From Prosthecobacter debontii (GTDB lineage Bacteria; Verrucomicrobiota; Verrucomicrobiia; Verrucomicrobiales; Verrucomicrobiaceae), in contig CAMAQH010000025.1 in NCBI GenBank assembly GCA_945860295.1, positions 1-54,992 of the forward strand: DNA of 54,992 nt, read 5' to 3'. The translations under genes and the position numbers were made by a program. Shown piece by piece: positions 7,846 through 16,804 of this stretch. The notes beneath the pieces are model-generated. The model was given only the letters and a program-made list of their open reading frames with translations. It was not told the DNA's origin and did no database searches. How positions within the stretch are numbered: the first letter of the stretch is position 1; the number at the start of each line of letters is the position of its first letter.

Positions 7846-8646
7846 TCAGCGAGTTGAATCCTTGAACAATCGTTTCCAAAGACCTTTAGCACCCATTGCC
7901 CACACGCGCCGCAAGATCGTGCGGGTGCGAATCCAGGCCCAGGTGCGCCAAAAACGGAAGTTGACGTGGCCGAAAAAGAGCGGCGGATGACTAGTGTCGT
8001 GCCCGAGTAAAGCCACCAGTTCTTTCATATAGGGACTGCGGTCATGAACGATCTTAGCGCGCGCAAACCCACCTAGTACCACCGGATAGTTTGTGCGGAA
8101 ATTATACTCCGATGGCAGAATGTAATGTCGCACCTCCGAATGGAACAGCGTATGACGGAACGCTGGCTGATCTGCGGGACGCTTGTGCCGAAACACCTCC
8201 AAATAGCTCCGCTCCCATTCCTGAAAAAAAGCTGCCGTCCTTTCATTTTTACGGTAGATCACCACGCCTGTATTCAGTGCCGGAAACGAGTCTGGGAAAT
8301 CCTCAAACGCGTATTCGTTGCGGTAAACTTCATGGGCTACCGCCAGATCGTATTTTTCCAGTGGCCAAAAGATATCCGCACAAGATTGGCACATCCACGT
8401 GTCTGTATCCAGAAACAACGTCTCCTCATAAGGCGACTCCGCCATCGAACGTATTTTGGCCGGCCGGCCCATGCCCTTACCGTCCACGGGAATGACTCGC
8501 TCAAACACACCTGCGGGAGGTGTTTGATCGGTGAAAATCGTCATCGGAAACCCCGGCATGGCAAGCTGAACCGATGCGGCTGACTGCAAAGCTTCCTGCA
8601 GATACTTCATGCCCGTAGCGACGTAGATGATTCCCTGTTTACTCAT
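7846..8646 (-). CDS. DXD-type glycosyltransferase (intact paralogue)
   Basis: The 266-residue product begins with a Rossmann-like strand (GIIYVATG, 5-12), contains the metal/nucleotide-sugar DXD motif as FLDTDTW (78-84), and has an F-P-A-L-N-T-G-V segment (121-128) usual in GT-A transferases with a DxD. It is the intact homologue of two broken copies in this locus (about 12500-13175 and 10563-10860). The C-terminal part PVVLGGFARAKIVHDRSPY aligns clearly with both. It should transfer a hexose or deoxyhexose in the cytoplasm. It lies 38 bp downstream of a methyltransferase gene, in the same transcript. Confidence 0.75.
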   Translation of the reverse strand: MSKQGIIYVATGMKYLQEALQSAASVQLAMPGFPMTIFTDQTPPAGVFERVIPVDGKGMGRPAKIRSMAESPYEETLFLDTDTWMCQSCADIFWPLEKYDLAVAHEVYRNEYAFEDFPDSFPALNTGVVIYRKNERTAAFFQEWERSYLEVFRHKRPADQPAFRHTLFHSEVRHYILPSEYNFRTNYPVVLGGFARAKIVHDRSPYMKELVALLGHDTSHPPLFFGHVNFRFWRTWAWIRTRTILRRVWAMGAKGLWKRLFKDSTR

Positions 8647-8684
8647 GACTTAGTTGAAAATGCAATCAATTTAGAAACGCCATC

Positions 8685-9344
8685 TTAGAGCCCCAAGCAA
8701 TTGCCATCCCGATAGAGGATCGTCGTTTCATCAACACCTAATCCAGCAGGCTTCAATCCCTCCAGACGCAAGGCGCGAAATCCTTGGGCAACAATTTGCG
8801 CAATCCCCGCCTGGTAGCGTTCGCGTGAGGAATCATCCCAAATCATCACGCCATCCGTGGCGAGATGAGGCAAGCTCGCCATCGCGCATTCGTGGCGCAT
8901 GCGACCGTCAACGAGGATCACTTGAAAAGGCCCCCCCGCCATCGCGGCCGCGCCAGTGTATTCTGGTCCCAGGGGCTTATGAAGCAGGTGAACCTTGGGA
9001 TCGTCACTGACCAATTGAGCGACCCTCTCAAGCCAAGCGGCGTCATGTTCAATTGACGTCACCGAACCAACTAGCCGACTGAAGAACGCGGTCGAATAAC
9101 CACTGCCGAACTCCAGCAGATGAAACTCAGACCGCAGCCGTCCTTTGAGCAGGGCAAGGGTTGGATAATTCAGAAATGCCAAGGGCTTGCCCTTCGCATC
9201 CACCGGCAGATTGCGCAGGAGCGAGTTTAGGTAGCCCGTCTGCCTCAAATAAGATCCGGTATTGCTTAAGAGATGCCTAGCGCGCCACCACGAAGCCAAA
9301 GATGGCAAATGACGTTCGATCAAGGCGATGAGAGTGGGATTCAT
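8685..9344 (-). CDS. SAM-dependent methyltransferase-like protein
   Basis: This 219-residue protein has a SAM-binding motif LEFGSGYST (77-85), an acidic motif II strand (SIEHDAAWL, about 97-105), ILVDGRMRHEC (about 143-153) and MIWDDSSRE. It resembles small class I methyltransferases found in polysaccharide loci. The acceptor is unknown; a sugar hydroxyl or an amino group are both possible. The 38-bp spacing to the next gene indicates co-transcription with the DXD glycosyltransferase. Confidence 0.7.
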   Translation of the reverse strand: MNPTLIALIERHLPSLASWWRARHLLSNTGSYLRQTGYLNSLLRNLPVDAKGKPLAFLNYPTLALLKGRLRSEFHLLEFGSGYSTAFFSRLVGSVTSIEHDAAWLERVAQLVSDDPKVHLLHKPLGPEYTGAAAMAGGPFQVILVDGRMRHECAMASLPHLATDGVMIWDDSSRERYQAGIAQIVAQGFRALRLEGLKPAGLGVDETTILYRDGNCLGL

Positions 9345-9624
9345 AATGAGGACTTCGGGTACTTAACTGTATGTTTGCAACTGATGTGTGCACCATACAG
9401 TATCTAATTTTGCGACGCGTCTGGGCGCCAGCTGCGGAAAAACGCCTAAATCAGAGAAATTCCCGTAAATATAGCCAACATGCTTAATTACGGAGTCGCA
9501 GAGTCCAGCGCGCGATGCGGACGGGATACCATGCCGGAATGTTACGCCAGGAAGAGGGGATTGGCTGCTTAGTTCTATTAGTTATTGCGCTGTCGAAAAG
9601 TGAAAGTTAGAAGAACGACTCGTG
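9345..9624. other. Intergenic region with long-spaced inverted repeat
   Basis: No gene is evident here. A perfect 8-bp inverted repeat, ACTGTATG (9366-9373) and CATACAGT (9394-9401), with a 20-bp spacer, lies just upstream of the methyltransferase start at 9344. It may be an operator or a leader hairpin. The rest shows no recognisable signal. Confidence 0.35.
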
Positions 9625-10452
9625 TTATGCGCGTTTTGTTAACGCCAACCAGCCGCGAGATATCCCACGAACCTCGTCGAGGGCCCGAGAGAGATCTTCC
9701 ATGCTGAGTGCTGCGGCGCAGGAAGCATAAAGCGAGGGATTTCGTGGGCGGATGGGGATGAACTGAGTTGTGTGCGTCGTGCTGAAACGATCTTCCATGA
9801 CTCTAATAACATCTTCTAAAATTTTGCCGGATGACTCATGCAACTCGACAAGCAAATCGGCCAACAACAGTTCGGGGCATGCCGTTGGATCAATTAATTC
9901 CGTCTCGGCCCCCTCAATATCACAAATGATCAAAGACCGGCCCGGTGATGCTGACAATAACTCACCTAAAATTCGGTGGTCACAGAACTTGCGCATGATT
10001 AAATTGGTCACTTGATTCAAAATCGCCAGTCGCCGCTGTGCGCGGATGGCCAGGGGATCAAAATCGAACGAGTGAACCTCAGTTCTTGGCAATTTTGCGG
10101 CTAGCAACACGGCATAATAGCCCTCGGCCGACCCAATGTCGATAATGGTCGCGGGTGATTTTGACAGCACTCCGTGCCAAAAGTCATGCAGTTCACACTC
10201 GTAGCTGCCAAGCCACTTGGGAAAAATTGGACCACAAAAACCTATTTCGTCCAAGTAGGGCAACCCTTGAAAAGGCCCCGACAAGACAAGAGGCGTCCCA
10301 TTGCCAAATAGAATGGGCCTGATTTTCTTCTGGAAGGAACCAAAGCGGACTTTACAGCGCTGGTAAAAGCGATAAGAAACCACATATTGCACCAGAGTGG
10401 GGCTTACCATCAAAAGCAGAGGCTTGAGTCGACGCCAAATTGTAGTTAACAT
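9625..10452 (-). CDS. FkbM-like SAM-dependent methyltransferase
   Basis: The 275-residue product has IIDIGSAEGYY (103-113) as the SAM-binding loop, HSFDFDPLA (127-135) as motif II and ICDIEGAE (176-183), a form of the D-x-E-G-A-E signature common in FkbM-type O-methyltransferases. The first 80 residues are a family-variable extension. It would O-methylate a sugar of the glycan. It stands between two gaps of 100 bp or more, one of which holds a decayed glycosyltransferase, so it may have its own promoter. Confidence 0.72.
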   Translation of the reverse strand: MLTTIWRRLKPLLLMVSPTLVQYVVSYRFYQRCKVRFGSFQKKIRPILFGNGTPLVLSGPFQGLPYLDEIGFCGPIFPKWLGSYECELHDFWHGVLSKSPATIIDIGSAEGYYAVLLAAKLPRTEVHSFDFDPLAIRAQRRLAILNQVTNLIMRKFCDHRILGELLSASPGRSLIICDIEGAETELIDPTACPELLLADLLVELHESSGKILEDVIRVMEDRFSTTHTTQFIPIRPRNPSLYASCAAALSMEDLSRALDEVRGISRGWLALTKRA

Positions 10453-10562
10453 AGATTTATTTAAACGAATTTGTGGCTTAGGATCGATGTAGGCAACAGC
10501 CTATTCTACACCCTCACGAGCGCGCTCACTAATCATAAAATCGCGAGGGGGATATCCGCCTA

Positions 10563-10860
10563 TCATTGAGCCTCATAAGTCAGCTTGCGCTTGAGGCCGC
10601 GAGGTCCCATCGCTCGGCATCCGTTGCACAAGTGTGCGGAAGCGTATCCAGGCTCACGAGCGCCACAAGCGGAAATAAATCTTACCGAAATAGAACGGGC
10701 AAATGTTAGTATGGAGACCCGGTAAGTCTGCGAGCTCTTGAATATACGGGCTAAGATCATGAATGATTTAACTGCTCACAAGCCACCTAACTGATTACAG
10801 CGGGCGCCTTATCGAGATTTACATTGAGAAATATATTTGAATGAAGGATTTCACACTCGA
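10563..10860 (-). pseudogene. Decayed C-terminal fragment of DXD glycosyltransferase
   Basis: Translating the minus strand here in shifting frames gives IIHDLSPYIQELADL, then PFYFGKIYFRLWRS, a stop, then AWIRFRTLVQR. These track residues of the intact gene at 7846-8646 (IVHDRSPYMKELVAL, LFFGHVNFRFWRTW, AWIRTRTILRR). Upstream, LGGL followed by a stop matches LGGFARAK. At least two frameshifts and two in-frame stops are needed, and the N-terminal 60 percent is absent. It is the broken third member of the second GT9-GT2-GT module copy. The 65-codon open frame at 10563-10760 is only an artefact of this remnant. Confidence 0.8.
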
Positions 10861-10998
10861 AGTTATAATAATCCGTGCAAATCTAACTAGGTTTAAGTTT
10901 AGCACTGAATCGTTTCAAATAACAGTTCAGTCAAAAGTAGGACAAGCTAACTCTAGAAGTTGAATATTCCACTCAATTAGGACAACCCAATAGAAACT
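10861..10998. other. AT-rich intergenic spacer
   Basis: This spacer of about 140 bp lies downstream of the second GT2 gene. It may hold further degraded remnant of the DXD glycosyltransferase N-terminus, but I could not align it convincingly. No promoter or terminator was recognised. Confidence 0.3.
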
Positions 10999-12003
10999 CT
11001 ATTTTTGGAGAATACGGCTACCTATTCGCGGCAGCGTTACTTTAAGGGTTTCGGTATGCCACTTCCGATAAAAAAGTAGACGAACAATCTGTGTCTTGGC
11101 AAATGCAAGCCTGCTATGCATGTCAGAAAGCTGAAGAATTGCACGCAAACAACCAGCCTCAGCAAGTTTTTGAATTGCCTCTTTACCCTCCATACGCGAA
11201 TTGGCATCTCGCAAGATTACCGAAATATTGATGCCAAGTTCTTGAGTCCACATGCGGATCAGTAAGCGTGTAAATTCTATCTCGCTGATCTTAGCAAGGC
11301 GGCGCCGATTCTTAGATGCAACCGCCTCGCCGCTGGGAGTTTGAATCTTGTTAATGAACCGGCTGAAGGTGGCTAGCGGCTGTGGCTCATACCAGCAGGC
11401 CTGAGTAAAAGAAGACGCCCTGCCTATTTCGGCGATATGAACGTGAAATATCTCCGAAGACATAGATAAGTCGATCCCCTTATTTAGGACCCAAAAGTAA
11501 CTAAGGTTACCCAAGGAAAATGTTAAAAAACTTTCGTGCACCCTTTCATCAATATTAATAAGTCGAGCTTCATTTCCATACATATCACGCATCGGTTCGC
11601 TGGGATTAACAGTCGTGCTGCCATCCGGATGAACGTCTGTCATTCGGTAATTACGCACCAGAACAAAGCATTGAGACTTTTGTAAGGCTTCAAGATTGGC
11701 GGCCATTAGTTCGGGATCGAACCAGTTATCATCCTCCAGGACGCAGGCATGTGTCGCTTCAGGAAAGATGGATTGTTCCTGAAAGGCAAAGTTGATGTTC
11801 TTTATCCTTCCAAGGTTGGCAGGATTAGCCTGATAGGCGATTCGCGAATCACCCAGTTCTGCAACAACTTGCCGTCCCTCTAAGCTAGGCGAGTCATCAA
11901 AAACCACTGCTCTCCATTTAGCGCAAGTCTGATCTATTAAGCTACGCAGAGCCCGCTCCAACATAACAGGGCGCTTGTAGGTAGTAATTCGGACTTCTAT
12001 CAT
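10999..12003 (-). CDS. Glycosyltransferase family 2 (module copy B)
   Basis: This 334-residue GT-A protein starts MIEVRITTYKRP and carries the nucleotide-binding DDS (36-38) and the metal-binding EDDN (90-93). It is a clear paralogue of the gene at 13172-14158: the same N-terminus, THAC(V/I)LEDDN, VRNY, EPMR, CWYEP, SRFINK-QTP and RRLAK-SEIEFT blocks in the same order. The copies differ enough to suggest different acceptors, or relaxed selection here. Its two module neighbours are both broken, yet this frame is complete. It probably transfers a sugar to the growing glycan. Confidence 0.78.
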   Translation of the reverse strand: MIEVRITTYKRPVMLERALRSLIDQTCAKWRAVVFDDSPSLEGRQVVAELGDSRIAYQANPANLGRIKNINFAFQEQSIFPEATHACVLEDDNWFDPELMAANLEALQKSQCFVLVRNYRMTDVHPDGSTTVNPSEPMRDMYGNEARLINIDERVHESFLTFSLGNLSYFWVLNKGIDLSMSSEIFHVHIAEIGRASSFTQACWYEPQPLATFSRFINKIQTPSGEAVASKNRRRLAKISEIEFTRLLIRMWTQELGINISVILRDANSRMEGKEAIQKLAEAGCLRAILQLSDMHSRLAFAKTQIVRLLFYRKWHTETLKVTLPRIGSRILQK

Positions 12004-12084
12004 AGAAAAAAAGATTTTAGTAATTATCTATAAAACGACTTCCGGAAACTTTGGTTATTTTTAAGGAGGGGCGCGGAATTCCGC

Positions 12085-12500
12085 TCATTCAACTGGAACG
12101 AAAATGCTGAGTCTGTCGAAGATGGCCTCAAGAACGCTCTCAGGCTTGATCTCCTTGAGACAACGCAATTCATACGGGCAAGGACTGAGTAACCCACATG
12201 GAGCACAGGGAAGTTTTGTTCCGAATTGGATTGCTAAAGGATACGGAAAATGAGCCGCTTCATACCCACCAATAACAATGACTGATGGTAGTTTGTAGGC
12301 GTGCGCTAAATGCATTCCACTAGAAACAGGTCCAACAAAAATAGTAGCCTCCCTAAAACAGGACACATACTCTTGAAGAGTCGTTTTCCCAACCAGTGAA
12401 ATCCAACCGGGATGACTAGGCGGAGGATCAAGAGCGTTGTTCGTGCGTACTTTCCCCTGTTTCTCCGAACCTCTGCCCCAATTCGCCGAAAAAGTCGTAA
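12085..12500 (-). pseudogene. 5'-truncated GT9 (heptosyltransferase-like) fragment
   Basis: The minus strand encodes GKTTLQEYVSCF, then VGPVSSGMHLAHAY and IGGYEAAHFPYPL, closely matching the C-terminal third of the intact GT9 at 14155-15120 (GKTSLLEYVALI, VGTPSGGMHVAHAY, IGGYEAAHYPYPL), including the cysteine block CAPC-CPY-C. Reading upstream, a frameshift is needed near 12435, and the N-terminal two thirds are replaced by glycosyltransferase sequence of a different family. The left end of the homology is approximate (12490-12540). The fragment cannot make a functional GT-B enzyme. Confidence 0.8.
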
Positions 12501-13175
12501 TTTAAAACTTGCATTCAGTCGTGCCGCCAACTCATTCAAAACTGGGCGTCGTTTATGGGGAATGCGTACTCTAGCAAGGCCCCCAATAGCCACAGGGTTC
12601 CAGACCCGGAGATTGTATTCAGGTTGAAGATTGATTACACAGGCGAGACTGCGGTAAACAGCCTCCCGCAGAGATGGCCGGTTCTACCGAGTGTGCGCTG
12701 CAGATTTTTTTTTCCAGGTAAATCTGTGGCCAACTGGCCAGTATTTTCTTCATCGCCTGCGTTTTGCGATAGGCAATCACGCCACCGTTGATGGGGGCAG
12801 ACTCTTCGGCAACGTTTCGACTTTCAAATCGGAACGCCGTGAATCATGCACCACCGCGACCTCAAACAGGTCGAGAGCATCGAACGCATCCCTGCAGATA
12901 TGCGTTTCCGTGTCTAGATGCAGCGTCTTTTCAAAGGGCGAACGCAGCATTGGCTCAACCACATAATGAAAGGAGCGCTGCGCGATCTTAACTGGCTCCG
13001 CATACTCAAAATACTTAACTGGTGGGTGGTTCACAAGGTCCGTGAAAATCACCGCCGGAATGGTTGGTAAGACTCTAGCGGCACTCTTAAGTGAATTGAC
13101 TGATTCTTCTATATGACGCTCACCAGTGGCGACGTAATGCAGGCCGCAGTTCGGATTCATGGATGGTAATATCAT
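12500..13175 (-). pseudogene. Frameshifted DXD glycosyltransferase (module copy A)
   Basis: The frame starts at 13175 and encodes a good N-terminus (LHYVATGERHIEES, TLHLDTETHI) equivalent to the intact gene at 7846-8646, although the DXD motif reads DTE. At about 12785 the frame shifts: the next frame gives NGGVIAYRKTQ, matching NTGVVIYRKNE. Near 12700 it shifts again to REAVYRSL and NLQPEYNLRVWNPVAIGGLA, matching LPSEYNFRTNYPVVLGGFA. The C-terminus then runs into the GT9 fragment. The start overlaps the stop of the upstream GT2 by 4 bp, so it was once translationally coupled. It is presumably inactive. Confidence 0.82.
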
Positions 13176-14158
13176 GAGTGGACAAGTGCTTTTTCGTTAA
13201 ATGCGCTCCAAGACCTCCGATAAAGTAGGCCTACCGCTAGGGCTTTGGCGGCAGCGATGCGGCAGCGGTTGTTTGGCAGATGCTGCCAGGCTTGCCAGCA
13301 ACCAGCCTCGGCAAGGCATTGCAGGGCATCTAGGCCCTCTGTCCGTTTCCGTATCATCGCTGACTCAATGATTTCGTTCATACTTCGTTTGAACTCGATT
13401 TTCCAAGCACGACAAAGGTGCTTGGTGAATTCGATTTCGCTCACCTTGGCGAGTCTCCTTTGTCGAGTGCTTGCAGGCGTCTCCGTGCGCGGTGTTTGGC
13501 TTTTGTTGATGAAGCGGCTGAAAAGAGAATGCGGGTGCGGTTCGTACCAACAGGGTTGTTTAAAAGTAAGAGCGCGCCCTGCTTCCATGACCGGTCCGTG
13601 TAGCCGTTCCCCTGGGTAACTCAAATCCACTCCTGCATTAAGTTTCCAAAAGTAGCACGAGGTTCCAAGCGTAAAATTGAAGAATGCTTCCTTGATTCTT
13701 TCGTCAAAAGGGATCTCGCGCGCCGAGTCGCCGTAGAGGTGCCTCATGGGCTCCTCGGGATTCGGAGTGAACGAGCCGTCATTCATCACATCCACCACAT
13801 GGTAGTTTCGGACCATCACGGCGTGCTTGATGCGACTTATCACTTTGAGATTCTCCGCGAGCCAGCCTGGCTCAAACGCATTATCATCTTCCAAAATACA
13901 GGCATGAGTGCTGATAGGAAAAAAAGCTTTTGCTGAGAAGGCTTGGCTCAGATTCAGTACCATCCCCAAATTACATGGATTGCATCGGGCCTCGATACGG
14001 CGGTCATCAAGACTCGCCACCACAGCCTGCGATTCAAAGCCACTTGAATCATCGAGTACGATGGCTCGCCAGTCAGTATGGGTTTGAACGATTAATGAGC
14101 GCAGAGCTCTTTCTAACAGCTTGGGGCGCTTATAGGTAATGACGCGGATTTCGATCAT
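13172..14158 (-). CDS. Glycosyltransferase family 2 (module copy A)
   Basis: This 328-residue GT-A transferase has an N-terminus MIEIRVITYKRP, the nucleotide-binding DDS (36-38) and the metal-binding EDDN (90-93). It is the paralogue of the gene at 10999-12003. Its start overlaps the end of the GT9 gene by 4 bp (ATGA), and its end overlaps the start of the DXD glycosyltransferase in the same way, so the three genes formed one translationally coupled unit. It likely adds one sugar in the glycan; the donor is unknown. Confidence 0.8.
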   Translation of the reverse strand: MIEIRVITYKRPKLLERALRSLIVQTHTDWRAIVLDDSSGFESQAVVASLDDRRIEARCNPCNLGMVLNLSQAFSAKAFFPISTHACILEDDNAFEPGWLAENLKVISRIKHAVMVRNYHVVDVMNDGSFTPNPEEPMRHLYGDSAREIPFDERIKEAFFNFTLGTSCYFWKLNAGVDLSYPGERLHGPVMEAGRALTFKQPCWYEPHPHSLFSRFINKSQTPRTETPASTRQRRLAKVSEIEFTKHLCRAWKIEFKRSMNEIIESAMIRKRTEGLDALQCLAEAGCWQAWQHLPNNRCRIAAAKALAVGLLYRRSWSAFNEKALVHS

Positions 14159-15120
14159 TCGGTGGGATTGTTCATCTGTAAAATTAAGGCCTCATAAACT
14201 TGTTTTGGGGTGATCTGATGAAGGCATTTTTTCTGATAAGGACAAGGCTCCCGCAACCAACACGGAGCACAGCTAACCTCAGTGCCGAGCTGGCGACTGA
14301 GCGGGTAGGGGTAATGGGCCGCCTCATAGCCCCCGATGACGATGACGGAGGGACGCCTGTAAGCGTGGGCTACATGCATACCTCCTGAGGGTGTACCAAC
14401 AAAAGCATCTGCATTTTGGATCAGAGCCACATACTCTAGAAGTGAAGTCTTCCCTGAGAACGAGTGAAAACCTGCGTGCTTTGGCTGCTCTTGAAAAACA
14501 CTTTCCCTTCCTACTTCAAGCACGGCCCATTCAGAAGGCAGTGACTCAACGAGGGCCTGCCAGTAATTATTTGGCCAGTCCTTGTTAGAAGTCCAGCCAC
14601 TACTGTCTGTCTGGATGACAAGTGTCACCTGACCGCAAAGCTCGCGGACCAACCAGTGCGCCTCGGGAATCCTGGGCAATTCGATGGCGTAGTCAGGAAG
14701 ATCAAGTCCAATCTGCATCGCCATCTGCCTGTTCAGGGAATATGGCGTCTTGTGCGCGTAGGTAAACTCAAATCGCTCATCGTCAGATGCTGGTGCGAAC
14801 TCGACCACCCTGTGCAACCCCGGCGCATTTTCTAGCAGCGTGAAATGCCTTGAATGAAAGACACAGTCCCAAGCTGGATACATTCGCTTGGCTGCTTGCG
14901 TTACTCCAAGCGCCATAATCTCGTCTCCCAAGCCGCCAGCCCTTGAGGCAATGTGCCGGGTTTTGCATCGCCGTATGTCCTCTGGAATGGACAACCTAGA
15001 GTGAAAAGGACGCTGACGGGTCAGCATTGCAGCCAGTTTCATGATGGACGATCTTGCTGTCATCCTGTGTCTTATGATTCTGTCCACACACTCAGCGTCG
15101 GCCTGCAGGGCCTTTTTCAA
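14155..15120 (-). CDS. Glycosyltransferase family 9 (heptosyltransferase-like)
   Basis: The 321-residue GT-B protein has the ADP-heptose:LPS heptosyltransferase fold signature: GLGDEIMAL near residue 62, LVIQTDSSGWTSNKDWP near 170-190, and a C-terminal GTPSGGMHVAHAY and PSVIVIGGYEAAH donor-binding region. A cysteine cluster CAPC-PCPYQKKC follows near the C-terminus, a common feature of one GT9 subgroup. It could add heptose or a related sugar to the glycan. It is the first gene of module copy A, and a broken second copy lies at about 12085-12500. Confidence 0.8.
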   Translation of the reverse strand: MKKALQADAECVDRIIRHRMTARSSIMKLAAMLTRQRPFHSRLSIPEDIRRCKTRHIASRAGGLGDEIMALGVTQAAKRMYPAWDCVFHSRHFTLLENAPGLHRVVEFAPASDDERFEFTYAHKTPYSLNRQMAMQIGLDLPDYAIELPRIPEAHWLVRELCGQVTLVIQTDSSGWTSNKDWPNNYWQALVESLPSEWAVLEVGRESVFQEQPKHAGFHSFSGKTSLLEYVALIQNADAFVGTPSGGMHVAHAYRRPSVIVIGGYEAAHYPYPLSRQLGTEVSCAPCWLREPCPYQKKCLHQITPKQVYEALILQMNNPTE

Positions 15121-15271
15121 ATTGAAAAATAGCTGAAACTCCGAGAGTCGGCAGCGATAGAAGGAGAAAAGGCTAACACAATTATGCCAGCTATTATTTT
15201 TTTAATCATAGATCAAAGACTACAAGCATTTATAAATGATGGCGCCTACGTAAAAATAGAGTGGACTAAAT
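15121..15271. other. AT-rich intergenic spacer
   Basis: No gene is seen. The gap is clearly more AT-rich than the flanking genes and separates the large GT2 from the GT9 module, so it may hold a promoter for the module. No convincing -35/-10 pair was found by eye. Confidence 0.3.
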
Positions 15272-16804
15272 TCAAATTCGTGTGAGCAGGATCTTACCAG
15301 AAACGGCTTGTATCATTGGATCAAAGACCTGCGGGCCGAATGAGAACAAACTAAATCCCTCATCTATGGAATATTTAATAATCTTATGGTAATCTGAATC
15401 GATAATACCATTATTTTGACGATAATTAATAACAAAGGCTTGACATGATGGCGTTTTATTTATCCACTGGACTATCGCTGAATAACTTATATTATAAGAA
15501 AATAGCAATAGATCTACGGGAACAATTTTATCTTCACAATTTTTTTGGTCACTGATAAACGCGGGAATCATCTCTTGAACGCACCCCGATACATAGTGTC
15601 GAAAACTTCCCTCCCAATGCTCCGGAGTCTCAGCAGCAAATTGGCAGTCAGCCAAATAAAAGTGGCGATGTGGGTAATGTTTTTCTAGAACATCCAATTG
15701 CTCACGCTCCTCCAAACCACACGCCAAGACATGCCTAACCGCTTGGACCGCAAAAAGCGGCTGATAAAAAGTTATGATTTCCTTTTCTTGTCTTGGCATC
15801 AATTGCCAAATGTCATTCGAGAAATGAGTTTTGACAAATTGGTCAAAGGTGCCGTGGTGATACTCTTGTCTAATGTTCGAGTGGATGCGATGAACACGAA
15901 AACCTAGGCGCTTGATCGTCTGTCTGACGGTTCGTAGTACGGTAGTTTGAATTCTAAATTTTTTAAATATTCCTAGAACACAAGCGGCAATAATTGAAAG
16001 CTTTTCCCCAGAAGAAATTTTCGCATAAAGAGCCTGAACAAGTAATAATAAATACACATCGTGGGCCCGATCTATTTTCTTCTTAAGTTTCCAGTGGAAA
16101 GTGGCCCGCTCTTCATGCGCGATAGATTTTTGGAGAAGTGTTTGAACGCGACCTAAAAAGGGTAGCGAAACTATGCGTCCGTGTAGTGCAATTTTCGCCA
16201 GAAAGGGAGTCTCTAAGTCAATGGCAACTTCCATTCCACCGATTCGCCTTAGGTCCAAAGGGCATGCCAACAAAACTTCCCTTCGATACAATCCGTAAAT
16301 TGCATGCAACGCATCTCTAGCAGACCAGGCAAAAATGTTACGCCTAACCGTCTGCCAAGACCTCTCTCCGCGAAGATCATTCAAAATCACGGTTCCTACA
16401 TGGTAACCAGCTTCATCTTCTCGTTTAACATCTGATGTGGCGCAAACCACATCAGGATTAAGTTCCATATGTTTAACTAACTTGGCTATGTAATCGGAAT
16501 CCGACAACCAGTCATCATGCGCCACCCAAGCGAAGTAGTGTCCTCTCGCGGCCTCCACGCAGAAACGAAAGTTGTCGATGAATGAAATTGTTCGCTCTTG
16601 CCGCACACAATGTATCCTTTCATCACATGCAGCAAAACGCTGGCACAACTCAGCCGTCCGATCATTCGAGCAATTGTCCGAAACGACGATTTCCAAGTAG
16701 GGGTAGCTTTGCTTTAAGACAGACTCAATACATCTACTCAAGTACTTATCCCCATTTAGAACTGGAATTCCTATAGATACGAGTTTCGTTTCACTTATAC
16801 TCAT
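15272..16804 (-). CDS. Glycosyltransferase family 2 with long C-terminal extension
   Basis: This is a 510-residue protein. Residues 8-290 form a GT-A domain with VSIGIPVLNG, SDNCSND (42-48) and the metal-binding HDD (96-98). Residues from about 310 to the end form an extra region with no motif I recognise, beginning around RIHSNIRQEYHHGTF; it could be a second, divergent enzymatic domain. The frame is open to 16912, but family similarity begins just after the ATG at 16804. Base composition is noticeably more AT-rich than that of the downstream sugar operon, hinting at separate origin. It likely elongates the glycan. Confidence 0.75.
   Translation of the reverse strand: MSISETKLVSIGIPVLNGDKYLSRCIESVLKQSYPYLEIVVSDNCSNDRTAELCQRFAACDERIHCVRQERTISFIDNFRFCVEAARGHYFAWVAHDDWLSDSDYIAKLVKHMELNPDVVCATSDVKREDEAGYHVGTVILNDLRGERSWQTVRRNIFAWSARDALHAIYGLYRREVLLACPLDLRRIGGMEVAIDLETPFLAKIALHGRIVSLPFLGRVQTLLQKSIAHEERATFHWKLKKKIDRAHDVYLLLLVQALYAKISSGEKLSIIAACVLGIFKKFRIQTTVLRTVRQTIKRLGFRVHRIHSNIRQEYHHGTFDQFVKTHFSNDIWQLMPRQEKEIITFYQPLFAVQAVRHVLACGLEEREQLDVLEKHYPHRHFYLADCQFAAETPEHWEGSFRHYVSGCVQEMIPAFISDQKNCEDKIVPVDLLLFSYNISYSAIVQWINKTPSCQAFVINYRQNNGIIDSDYHKIIKYSIDEGFSLFSFGPQVFDPMIQAVSGKILLTRI

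Noticed and set aside
12306..12593. 95-codon minus-strand frame as a gene of its own
   Set aside because: Its first part continues the frameshifted DXD glycosyltransferase and its last part is out-of-frame GT9 sequence.
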